DNA of 64,000 nt, from NCBI GenBank assembly GCA_008363385.1, contig RHKY01000013.1, forward strand, positions 44,491 to 108,490, given 5' to 3'. The notes under the pieces are model-generated. The model did not search any database. It saw only the letters and a program-made list of their open reading frames with translations, and was not told where the DNA came from. The DNA comes from Acidobacteriota bacterium (GTDB lineage: Bacteria; Acidobacteriota; Thermoanaerobaculia; UBA5066). Positions 16,379 to 23,869 of the stretch are shown here, piece after piece. How positions within the stretch are numbered: position 1 is the stretch's first letter; every line of letters begins with the position of its first letter. The translations under genes and the position numbers were made by a program.

Positions 16379-18726
16379 CGGCGGGCGCTCCAGTCCCTGA
16401 AGGTGGCCGGCGACACGGGGTCGTCCGGGCAGAACCGGCCGGCGGCGCAGCCCGTCCCGCCGCGCTCCTTCTCCAGCAGCTCGATCCAGGCCGCTCCCGG
16501 GCGGTCCCGGCCGACGTCGCGGAACACCGCCCCGGTCGCCGGCTCCCCCCGGTTGTGCGCACCGAGGCGCAGCCGCCCGGCCACGACGGCGGCCTCTTCC
16601 CGGGAGAGGGGTTCGTCCGGTCCGAAGCGGCCGCCGGGGAGCCCGTCCATCAGGCCGCTCGCCACGGCCGCCTCGATCGCGACGTGGAGCGGATGGCTCG
16701 CCGGGACGTCCGGGAAGCCCGACGGCCCTCGGGCGGCGGACGTCGCGCCGGAGAGGCACGCAGCGATCCGGGCCGCCTCCCCGCGGGAGAATCCGGGGTC
16801 GACGTGACGGACGGGATACCCGCCGCGGCGCAGGGCGGCGGCGAAGACGGCGGCGGCCTCCTCGATCGAAGGGGGACAGCACCGGGCCCCGCCGTCCGAA
16901 GGCGCGGCGACCGAAGGGTCCATCTCCCCCGGCCGGACTTCCCTCGAGTGGGCTGCGTCCAGGACCCAGCGCGCGCCGGGCCCGAGCAGCTCCAGCCGGC
17001 CCAGCGAGAACCAGGGGGGGCTGAACTCCACGCGCGTGCTCCCGTCCGGCTGCTCCACCAGGCGCCCCCCGAGGGAGGTGGACAGCACGTAGCGGCACGG
17101 GCCGGGAGCGGTCCTCAGGAGCGGGACGCCCTCCATCCACTCCGGCACCGGGATCCCGGCGACCTCGAGGATCGTCGGCGCCACGTCGACGAGCTGGACC
17201 GTGCCCGGGACGCGCTCCCGGCGTTGCCCTCCGGGCAGGCGGAACAGGAGCGGGACCGGGGCGTGGACCCGGTATTCCCTCCCGTGGTCCGAGTAGACCA
17301 CCACGAGCGTCCGGTCGAGCAGGCCCCGCTCCCGTAGGTCCGCGAGGAAGTCGCGGACGCGCTGGTCGAACTCCAGCGTCGCGTCGTCCAGGAAGTCCGG
17401 GTGGAAGGCCCTGTCCTGCTCCTTCCCCGCCGAGAACGTCCGCTTCGCCGGGTGGAACGTCGGGCCGTGCGTGCCGAGGAAGTGCACGTGCGCGAAGAAC
17501 GGCTCCGAGGTCGAGCGGGAGAACTCGAGGAGGCGCGAGGCCCGCTCGGTGTCGCTCTCCTGGGACGACAGCCCCGACGTCACCTGCGCGAACGGGTCGG
17601 GCATGCGTCGCCCGAGGAAGAGGTGCGCCAGACGCTCGGCGATCCGGGCCCAGCTCAGCGCCAGCAGGTGGCTCCCCGACTCGCCGAGGACGGCGCGGAC
17701 CCGGGGTCCGGGCTCGAGCATCGCGACCGTCGTGCCGGCGACGACGTCGAAGCCGCCGAGGATCCGGAGCTCCAGCGGGTCGGCGTACCCGCGCACGCCC
17801 GCGTCGAAGCAGCGGTAGCCGTTCCGCCTCAGGATGCCGGGAAGGTGCTCGAAGGCGTCCCGCCCCCTGAGGACGTCCGGGGGGTACTGCACCCGGGTCG
17901 TCGCGGGGTGCTTCCCGGTGAGGAGCGACGTGAGCGAGCCCGTCGTCTGTCCGGAGTTGCTGAAGGCCCTCTCGAAGACCACGGACGACTCCGAGAGCTC
18001 GCGAAGGAACGGGGTCGTGTCGCGTGCGTACCCGTGGAGGGACGTGCGGGAGGCGTCCAGGCCGTCCGCACCGAGAAGGACGACGTTCGGGAGAGGGCCC
18101 GACGCCCGTACGGGAGCGGCGAGGCGAGGCGGCTCGCCGCCCGCCTCCGAGAGGGCCACCAGCGCGACGAGCCCGGCGGCCGACACGAGGCCCAGGAGGA
18201 CGACCGCCTTCCGCGCACCGGCCGGGGACCGGGGGATCGACGCGCCCGGCAAGCGCCACCAGATGCGGGCGAGGAGCCCGACGAACGCGGCGGCGTAGGC
18301 GATCCGGACGGCCCCGCCCGCGTTGGGGATGCCGAACCCGAAGAGCGTGATCGTGAAGTTGTCGACGAGGAGCATCACCAGGACGGCGACGGCCGTGGCC
18401 GGCAAGACGCGGCCGATCGCGGAGGCGAATCGCGAGGCGCTCGGCGCGAGGGACGCCAGGAGGACGAACGGCAGGAGGGCCGCGATCCCCGCCAGGGCGG
18501 ACGCGAGGACGAGGCGCAGGGGAGCGCCGACCCGCTCCGTCCACGAGAGCCCCAGGAGGACCGACGGCTTCGTCGCGAAGAAGAGGCACTCGGAAGCAGC
18601 GACGAGGCCCAGGACCGCGCCGGCGGACAGGGCGACCCGCCAGAGGCCGCCGCCCCGGAGACGTTCCGCCGAAGGTGCGGGTGCGGCTGCCGGGGAACGC
18701 TGCTCGTCGGGGCAGTTCTCGCTCAT
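16375..18726 (-). CDS. five-TM LtaS-like transferase with C-terminal SLH repeats
   Basis: This 783-residue protein has five membrane helices (residues 25-215), then an alkaline-phosphatase-superfamily domain: LGADGLDASRTSLHGYARD, a Gln-Thr-Thr-Gly-Ser stretch before SLLTGKHP (candidate Thr nucleophile), HFLGTHGPTFHP and VVVYSDHGREYRVH (metal site). After about residue 640 come S-layer-homology-type segments: FSRGEAARIAACLSG, then GFPDVPASHPLHVAIEAAV with MDGLPGGRFGPDEPLSREE, then a last weaker copy to the end. I start it at the ATG 18726 (MSENCP), not the longer frame, because a promoter lies at 18802-18829. It is co-transcribed with the next gene. SLH modules usually grip cell-wall polymers, so the enzyme may be tethered to its substrate. 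Confidence 0.75.
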   Translation of the reverse strand: MSENCPDEQRSPAAAPAPSAERLRGGGLWRVALSAGAVLGLVAASECLFFATKPSVLLGLSWTERVGAPLRLVLASALAGIAALLPFVLLASLAPSASRFASAIGRVLPATAVAVLVMLLVDNFTITLFGFGIPNAGGAVRIAYAAAFVGLLARIWWRLPGASIPRSPAGARKAVVLLGLVSAAGLVALVALSEAGGEPPRLAAPVRASGPLPNVVLLGADGLDASRTSLHGYARDTTPFLRELSESSVVFERAFSNSGQTTGSLTSLLTGKHPATTRVQYPPDVLRGRDAFEHLPGILRRNGYRCFDAGVRGYADPLELRILGGFDVVAGTTVAMLEPGPRVRAVLGESGSHLLALSWARIAERLAHLFLGRRMPDPFAQVTSGLSSQESDTERASRLLEFSRSTSEPFFAHVHFLGTHGPTFHPAKRTFSAGKEQDRAFHPDFLDDATLEFDQRVRDFLADLRERGLLDRTLVVVYSDHGREYRVHAPVPLLFRLPGGQRRERVPGTVQLVDVAPTILEVAGIPVPEWMEGVPLLRTAPGPCRYVLSTSLGGRLVEQPDGSTRVEFSPPWFSLGRLELLGPGARWVLDAAHSREVRPGEMDPSVAAPSDGGARCCPPSIEEAAAVFAAALRRGGYPVRHVDPGFSRGEAARIAACLSGATSAARGPSGFPDVPASHPLHVAIEAAVASGLMDGLPGGRFGPDEPLSREEAAVVAGRLRLGAHNRGEPATGAVFRDVGRDRPGAAWIELLEKERGGTGCAAGRFCPDDPVSPATFRDWSARR

Positions 18727-18801
18727 CGGGGCCGCGGCCCTCCCTCTCGCTGCTCGGTTCCTCTCGGGGGCTTCGCGGCGCACCGCGCCGGAAGCGCCAG
18801 A

Positions 18802-18829
18802 AGGATAGCCAGAGTCCGCCGATTCTCAA
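18802..18829 (-). promoter_or_regulatory. promoter for the LtaS-like gene pair
   Basis: Read on the minus strand, TTGAGA (18829-18824) and TATCCT (18807-18802) are 16 bases apart. They lie in the 191-base gap between the end of the kinase/coiled-coil gene and the SLH-tailed enzyme, giving a leader of about 70 bases. The rest of the gap shows nothing else I can name. Confidence 0.4.
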
Positions 18830-18917
18830 AGGACCGGAGCCGCCGGCCTCGAGTGCGGTCCCTGGACTCGAAACGTCTCGGTCCCCTGGCCAGAGGAACG
18901 CAGACTCGGGGACGTCC

Positions 18918-20846
18918 CTACCGGATCAGCCCGAGCTTCCGGCAGACCCGCCAGTAGGCGTTCGCAGCGCGCCACGTCCGCGAGCGGTGGATCCGGGCGA
19001 GGTCGGCGCTCGCTCGCTCGTGGAGCGCCCGGGCCTCGGCGAGGGCGCGGCGGAGCTCCTCGCCCGCGGAGCGCTCCGCGCCGCAGGTCGCCTCCGAGGC
19101 CTGGAGTCGTCGCGCCCACTCCTGGCGCTCGGCATCCCGGGAGCGTGCCGACTCCGCCTCCGCCCTCGCGGAGGCCGAGGCGAGGTCCTCGTGAGCCCCT
19201 CTCAGCCCGTCGAGCTCCCTCTCGACGGCCTCGCGCCTCCGGGCCTCGTCGCGGAGCGCCTCCTCGGAGCGCCGGCGCGCCGCCTCGGAATCACGCCGAG
19301 CGCTCTCCAGCTCCCACCGGAGCGAGTGGAGGTCCTCCACGGCCAACGTGGACCGGGCGGACTCGGCCGCGAGTTCGTCGAGCGCCCGCTCCAGCGCCCG
19401 GCCGAGGCCGGCCGCGCTGTCGGCAGCACGTCGGCGCGCCTCTTCGGCGGAGCGCCTGGCCTCGCCCTCGCGCTGAAGCGCGTCCCTCCGGGCTTCGAGC
19501 TCGGCGGCAGTGACCGCGGCCGCCGATCGAGCCTGCTCGAGCCCCCCGACGGCAGCCGTCAGCTGCTGCCGCACCGACGCCAGCTCCGAGTTCGCCACCT
19601 CCAGGAGCCGCCCCCGCCCTTCCCGGTCGGCTTCCGAGGCGGCCAGTTGCGCTCTCACCGACTCCAGCTCCGCGCTCGCAACGGAAAGGAGATGCCCCCG
19701 CCCCTCCCGCTCCGCCTCCGACGCCGCCAGCTGATCCCGGACCGACGTCAGCTCCGACAGCGCCACCGAGAGCTGGCCGCGCACCGACTCCAGCTCCGCG
19801 CTCGCAACGGACAGCAGCTGCCCCCGCCCTTCCCGGTCCGCCTCCGACGCCGCCAGCTGCTCCCGGACCGACGCCAGCTCCGCGCTCGCCGCCTCCAGCA
19901 GCCGCCCCCGCCCCTCCCGGTCCGCCTCCGACGCCGCCAGCTGCTCCCGGAGCGACGCGGCCTCGGAGGTCGCGGCGGCCAGCTCGCTCCGCAGCCGCCC
20001 GATCTGCTCGCCGTCGCGGGCGCGCTCCGAGAAGAGGTCCGAGAGCGTGACCTGGCTCCGCCGCGCGGACACGGGGAGGCAGGCCGTGCGGTCGCCGCCG
20101 TGGACCCAGGACTGGAAGGCCGCCTCGAGGACCTGCGCGGTCTCGAAGTCCCGCCGGGAGAGGCCCAGCAGCCCGAGGGCCTCCTCCTCGGGGATCAGGG
20201 CGAGGAGAGGCTCGCCGAGGAGGTACCTCACGTTGAGCCAGCAGCGGCCGAGGACGTAGGCCGCAGGCACCGGGCCACCGAGGCACCACTCGGGGTCGAG
20301 CGCCCAGTGTCGTCCGTCCGGGTCGCGGACCAGGTTGGCGGGCACCGGGTCGAGGTTCCCGTGGCGGAGCCACCGCTCGTCCTCGAACTCGGGCCAGGCT
20401 CCGAACGCGGTCCGGGCGAGGGGCTCCGGGCCGTGCGGCTCCAGCTGCAGGAGCGCGAGCCATTCGGCGAGCAGCCCCTTCAGGCCCACGCGGTCGCCCC
20501 GGCCCACCGCCTCGGAGAGGAGCCGGTCGAGGGGCGTCCCATCGACGTAGTCGAAGACCACCGACCCCGGGCCCGACTCGCGCTCCGGCCGGCGGGCTGG
20601 GAGCCGGACCGTCCGCCAGGTCTTCCGCATCCACTCGGCGTTCTCCGCGATCGCGCCGATGTGGGCCGCGCCCTCCGGGTAGAGGGCCCGCTTCTCGATC
20701 AGCCTCGCCCCGTCCCGGACGAAGACCCGCGTCATCAGCGCGAAGTCCCGGCGGCGCTCTCTCCAGACCCGGACGTGGAGGACCTCGTCCCGGCCACCCG
20801 ACGGGGCCGGAGGCCCGGCCGGGGCGGGACGACGCCGCGCCGTCAC
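18918..20846 (-). CDS. WbdD-like kinase with long ruler coiled coil
   Basis: This 642-residue protein starts at a GTG overlapping the stop of the methyltransferase gene (GTGA). Residues 20-250 resemble a small-molecule kinase: EKRALYPEGAAHI (Lys region), VVFDYVDGTPLD, a catalytic loop HGNLDPVPANLV near 162-173 and a metal motif DPEW near 184. Residues 265-620 are almost unbroken coiled coil, with 28-residue repeats at 301-426. The last 24 residues (SRTWRAANAYWRVCRKLGL) repeat the tail seen in the giant transferase. In E. coli O8/O9, WbdD joins methyltransferase, kinase and coiled coil in one chain that caps O-antigen and sets its length; here the same parts are split over two coupled genes. 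Function is inferred from this architecture. Confidence 0.7.
   Translation of the reverse strand: MTARRRPAPAGPPAPSGGRDEVLHVRVWRERRRDFALMTRVFVRDGARLIEKRALYPEGAAHIGAIAENAEWMRKTWRTVRLPARRPERESGPGSVVFDYVDGTPLDRLLSEAVGRGDRVGLKGLLAEWLALLQLEPHGPEPLARTAFGAWPEFEDERWLRHGNLDPVPANLVRDPDGRHWALDPEWCLGGPVPAAYVLGRCWLNVRYLLGEPLLALIPEEEALGLLGLSRRDFETAQVLEAAFQSWVHGGDRTACLPVSARRSQVTLSDLFSERARDGEQIGRLRSELAAATSEAASLREQLAASEADREGRGRLLEAASAELASVREQLAASEADREGRGQLLSVASAELESVRGQLSVALSELTSVRDQLAASEAEREGRGHLLSVASAELESVRAQLAASEADREGRGRLLEVANSELASVRQQLTAAVGGLEQARSAAAVTAAELEARRDALQREGEARRSAEEARRRAADSAAGLGRALERALDELAAESARSTLAVEDLHSLRWELESARRDSEAARRRSEEALRDEARRREAVERELDGLRGAHEDLASASARAEAESARSRDAERQEWARRLQASEATCGAERSAGEELRRALAEARALHERASADLARIHRSRTWRAANAYWRVCRKLGLIR
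19569..19946 (-). repeat. 84-base in-frame tandem repeats coding the ruler coiled coil
   Basis: Full copies at 19863-19946, 19779-19862, 19653-19736 and 19569-19652 and a half copy at 19737-19778 give 4.5 units of 84 bases, or 28 residues (four heptads) each. Units begin with the pattern x-Q-L-A-A-S-E-A and end E-L-(A/E)-S-V-R. The half unit is 42 bases, two heptads, so frame and heptad phase are kept. Near identity of the copies suggests recent expansion and possible changes in copy number. Confidence 0.9.
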
Positions 20847-21718
20847 CGCCCCTCCACGAGGAACGACGGCGCGAAGTGCGGGAGGAGGCCGTTGGCCAGA
20901 AGGCCCGCCGCCACGCGCCCCTCGTCGAAGAGCCGGAGACGGTCCTGGTCGTAGCTCGGCGAGGCGGGAGGAAGCTCGCGGGGGTCCGGGAGCCAGTCGT
21001 CGCTGTAGACGTGGTTCGGGAGCTTGTAGTCGGGCCAGGGGTAGTAGAACCGCTGGGACGGGAATCCCCCTCGCCGGAGCAGCTCGGCGAGCTCGACACG
21101 GCCCCAGGTCCTCACGTCGCCCCGGCCCGGGTAGCCCTCCAGCCCGTCGAAGAAGAGGCCCGTGTGGTCTTCCCGGGCGCCCGCCCAGTACTTCAGGCCG
21201 AAGCGGTTCTCGACGGCGACGAGGAGCGTCCCGCCCGGCCGGACCAGCTCGCGGACACGCCGGAGGAGCTGCAGCGGGGGGTCCTCGCCCCTCACGAACT
21301 TCGGCGAGTACTCCAGGACGCCGACGAGGGTCGCGACGTCGAACGGCGCGGGGAGCTCGATCGAGGCCAGGTTCCCGACGTGGACCTCGAGGTTGCGGAA
21401 GGCGCGGTGGCGCGTCGCGATGACCGTCGCGCGGCGGAGCGAGAGCTCGACGGCCGTCACCTGCCGGACGCGCTCGCAGAAGAGACCGGTGAGGGACCCG
21501 CAGCCGGCCCCCACCTCGAGGAGCGATCCCCCCGCGGGGAAGCCGTACCACTCGAGGAGGTTCCTCCGGACCGGCGAGAGGTGGTAGAGGACCGGCCACC
21601 GGGCGTCCCGCGCGATGACGGACTCCGGGTCCCGCCCCGAGGCGAGGTAGCCGAGGATCTCGTCCTCGACGTCGCCGTCGCTGTAGACGTCCACCGGCGG
21701 GTCCCTGTGGTCGAGCAC
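20843..21718 (-). CDS. class I SAM methyltransferase, WbdD-type glycan capping
   Basis: This 291-residue enzyme carries the SAM-binding motif LLEVGAGCGSLTG near residues 66-78, followed by VTAVELS (ribose Asp/Glu strand) and VGVLEYS. The later segment VAVENRFGLKYWAGAREDHT and FYYPWPDYKLPNHVYSDDW is one I associate with methyltransferases fused to kinase-like domains in polysaccharide loci. It is coupled by GTGA to the kinase/coiled-coil gene. The only ordinary start is a GTG at 21718, but the open frame continues upstream without ATG, GTG or TTG and reads plausible family residues (TVIEHVPVLD), so a rare start codon is possible. Likely role: methylating a phosphate or sugar at the chain end. 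Confidence 0.78.
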   Translation of the reverse strand: MLDHRDPPVDVYSDGDVEDEILGYLASGRDPESVIARDARWPVLYHLSPVRRNLLEWYGFPAGGSLLEVGAGCGSLTGLFCERVRQVTAVELSLRRATVIATRHRAFRNLEVHVGNLASIELPAPFDVATLVGVLEYSPKFVRGEDPPLQLLRRVRELVRPGGTLLVAVENRFGLKYWAGAREDHTGLFFDGLEGYPGRGDVRTWGRVELAELLRRGGFPSQRFYYPWPDYKLPNHVYSDDWLPDPRELPPASPSYDQDRLRLFDEGRVAAGLLANGLLPHFAPSFLVEGR

Positions 21719-21899
21719 GGGGACGTGCTCGATGACCGTCCTCGTCGCCAGCTCAGCCCCCGATCCGCGCCGCGTGCCCTCGGCGGCCGCGGAGTGCCCC
21801 TGTCGCCATCGCTTTATTCTGAAGCAGGTCGATCGCGCCGAGAAGGGGCCGCGAGGAGATCGCGGCGGCCGGTTCGCGCGGCGCTCCTCCTCCCGCTGC

Positions 21900-21905
21900 T
21901 ACGAT
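21900..21905 (+). promoter_or_regulatory. -10 element TACGAT next to a GTG start (leaderless gene)
   Basis: TACGAT ends five bases before the GTG at 21911, so transcription would begin at or next to the start codon. No ribosome-binding site is present. The -35 region is unclear. The same hexamer forms the -10 at 43256-43261. Confidence 0.4.
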
Positions 21906-21910
21906 CGAAC

Positions 21911-23293
21911 GTGTCCCCGACCGCGGATCGACCTCGCCGGGCGGAGCCGGCGGCCGCTCCCCGTCGCGAGGACGGCTCTGCCGTCCCGTGGCGGGCGGTC
22001 GCCGTGGTCGGCGTCGGGATCCTCGTGCAGGCGGCGCTCCTCGCCGAGAGCCTCGCGAACCCCCGCCCGATCCTCGGCGACGAGGTGCGCTACTGGGACC
22101 GAGCCCTCGCCATCGCCGGGGGCTCGCCGCCGACCCCCGACTTCGTCTGGCCCCCGCTCTACTCCTGGCTCCTCTCGCTCTCGGCCTTCCTCTTCGGCCC
22201 GGCCCGGCTGCCGGTGCAGCTCCTCCAGTCGGCCCTCTTCGTCGCCGCCGGGCTCCTCCTCCGGTCGCTCCTCCTGCGGGCGCCTCTCCCGGCCCTCTCC
22301 GCCGACGCCGGCCTTCTCCTCCTCCTCCTGGACCTCGAGGCGGCGGCGTTCTGCCAGTACTTCTGGCCGGAGATCGCGTTCCTCTTCCTCGTCCTCCTGG
22401 GCGCGTGGGGACTCCTGGCGCCGGAGCGAGAGCGACGCGGCGTCCTCTTCCTCTCCGGCGTGGCCTTCGGCGCCGCCCTGCTGACGAAGTCGCTGCTCTC
22501 GGTCTTCGTCCCCGTCCTCGTCGCGGCCGCGGCGCTGCGGGCACCCGGCGAGCCCGTCCGCAGGCGCCTCCGGGCGGCGGCGGCGTTCGCGGCAGGCCTG
22601 GCGCTCCTTCCCGTCCCCGTCGCGGCGTGGAACGGCGTCCACCACGGAGAGTTCGTCGTCTCCTCGAGCGGCCTGTTCAACCTCTGGGTCGGCCTCAACG
22701 ACCCGCCCAGCACCCGCGACTACAACTCCGTCCCCTCGGCCGAGATGGACGACTACCTGGCGTCCGGGAGCCGTCCCGCGGAGCGCAACGCCGCCCTCGT
22801 CCCGAGGATCCGCGCGCTGGTCGCGAGCCGGGGCCTCTTCCCCACCCTGGCCGGGCAGCTGAAGAAGCAGTACTTCCGGCTCTTCAACAGGAGCTCGTAC
22901 TTCACCGACCGGCTCCCGGGGGGTCCCTTGGCGCCTCGCAGCGCGGAGGCCACGCGCGGCGCGCGCCTCATGCGCGTCGCCGCCTACGCCACCTACGCGG
23001 CGGTCCTCGTCCTGGGCGCCGTCGGCCTGGCGCTCGGCACGCGCCGCGAGCTCCTCCGCTCCTGGGCGCTCCCCTACCTCTGGGTCGGGCTCCAGCTCGG
23101 GCTCTTCCTCCTCCTCCACGTCAAGACCCGCTACCGGATCGGCCTGCTACCGGCCCTCCTGGCGTTCGCGGCGCTCGCGGTGGCGCGGATCCCGGGCGAG
23201 GTGGCGGGCGGCAGGCCCAGCGGGCGCCTCGTCGCGGGCCTCGCGCTGGCCGGCGGGGCCCTCTTCCTGGCCTTCCACGACCTGGCGCCGTGA
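21911..23293 (+). CDS. GT-C family membrane glycosyltransferase
   Basis: This 460-residue protein has about ten hydrophobic helices. The first periplasmic loop carries LGDEVRYWDRA, matching the acidic Asp-Glu catalytic motif of ArnT/PMT-like GT-C enzymes, which use polyprenyl-phosphate sugars as donors. Later loops include WNGVHHGEF and LLHVKTRYRIGLL. The GTG start at 21911 is chosen because a TACGAT -10 element lies just upstream and no in-frame ATG is nearby. It is divergent from the methyltransferase gene; the 192-base gap holds a small AT-rich patch (TTTATTCT, 21811-21818) but no clear operator. It would transfer a sugar on the periplasmic face, perhaps the pentose made via DprE1/DprE2. 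Confidence 0.75.
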   Translation: MSPTADRPRRAEPAAAPRREDGSAVPWRAVAVVGVGILVQAALLAESLANPRPILGDEVRYWDRALAIAGGSPPTPDFVWPPLYSWLLSLSAFLFGPARLPVQLLQSALFVAAGLLLRSLLLRAPLPALSADAGLLLLLLDLEAAAFCQYFWPEIAFLFLVLLGAWGLLAPERERRGVLFLSGVAFGAALLTKSLLSVFVPVLVAAAALRAPGEPVRRRLRAAAAFAAGLALLPVPVAAWNGVHHGEFVVSSSGLFNLWVGLNDPPSTRDYNSVPSAEMDDYLASGSRPAERNAALVPRIRALVASRGLFPTLAGQLKKQYFRLFNRSSYFTDRLPGGPLAPRSAEATRGARLMRVAAYATYAAVLVLGAVGLALGTRRELLRSWALPYLWVGLQLGLFLLLHVKTRYRIGLLPALLAFAALAVARIPGEVAGGRPSGRLVAGLALAGGALFLAFHDLAP

Positions 23294-23303
23294 GCCGGGC
23301 GCC

Positions 23304-23329
23304 GTCCCGGCGACCGGGCGGGCCGGGAC
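23304..23329. terminator. hairpin in a convergent gap
   Basis: GTCCCGGC (23304-23311) pairs with GCCGGGAC (23322-23329), an eight-base stem with a ten-base loop, in the 66-base gap between the GT-C gene and the FnIII gene that face each other. No T run is present; it could serve both strands. Confidence 0.4.
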
Positions 23330-23359
23330 GCGGCCGGCCCTCGTCCGGCTCGGTCCGTC

Positions 23360-23869
23360 TCAGGTCCGAGGGGGCGCTGGCGTGGGGGAGGGTTTCGGCG
23401 CGGGGGTCCCCTCCGGGGCCGGGGCCTTCGGAGCCGCCTCGAACCCCTTGCAGCAGTCCTTCCGGAGGACGGGCGAGAACTTCTCGTGCACGCCCTGCGT
23501 GGAGACCGACTCCAGGTAGTAGTAGTAGGCCCGGCCGGGCACCACGTCCAGGTCCTCGTAGAGGTAGTTGCTCGGCACGTCGGAGTTCCCCGCGCCCGGC
23601 AGGATCCGCTCGTTCAGCGCCTTGAACGGCCCTTTCTCGTCGTCCCCCCGGAAGACGAAGAAGCCGTAGTTGTCGACCTCGCTGGCCGTCGACCACTTCA
23701 GGGTGATCTTCGGGCGCGCCGGAGCGGCGGGAGCCGGCGTCGCGGACGGGGCCGGCGCGGCGGGCGGCGGGGCGGGCTTCGCCTGGCCGGCGAGAGCGGC
23801 CGCCGGCAGCAGGAGGGCGAGGCAGAACGCGCTAGCGGCTCGGGTCTGGACGGGCATTCGGTTCTCCAT
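23360..23869 (-). CDS. secreted fibronectin type III-like protein
   Basis: This 169-residue protein has a signal peptide (cleavage near LAGQA), a Pro/Ala/Thr-rich linker (residues 32-52), and one beta-sandwich domain that reads like fibronectin type III (TLKWSTASEVDNYGFFVFRG near the start, then YYYYLESVS). It ends in a Cys-Cys pair and a second Pro-rich tail. Its start lies inside the end of the peptidase gene (38-base overlap from ATG 23869; 26 bases if the inner ATG at 23857 is used), so it is translated with it. FnIII modules of this kind often sit at the end of secreted peptidases or bind surfaces. Function unknown. Confidence 0.75.
   Translation of the reverse strand: MENRMPVQTRAASAFCLALLLPAAALAGQAKPAPPPAAPAPSATPAPAAPARPKITLKWSTASEVDNYGFFVFRGDDEKGPFKALNERILPGAGNSDVPSNYLYEDLDVVPGRAYYYYLESVSTQGVHEKFSPVLRKDCCKGFEAAPKAPAPEGTPAPKPSPTPAPPRT

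Noticed and set aside
16375-18726. A classical sulfatase
   Set aside because: The formylglycine motif CxPxR is missing. A Thr/Ser is in the nucleophile position, and five membrane helices precede the domain.
14024-18829. A 1601-codon minus-strand open frame across two genes
   Set aside because: Only the part from 16378 down reads as a protein. The rest is Arg/Pro/Gly-rich out-of-frame translation of the SLH-tailed gene, common at this GC level.
19569-19946. 84-base repeats as an assembly artefact
   Set aside because: The copies differ at several positions and the half unit keeps the heptad phase, which a collapsed or duplicated assembly would not give. Copy number in the living cell is still not proven.
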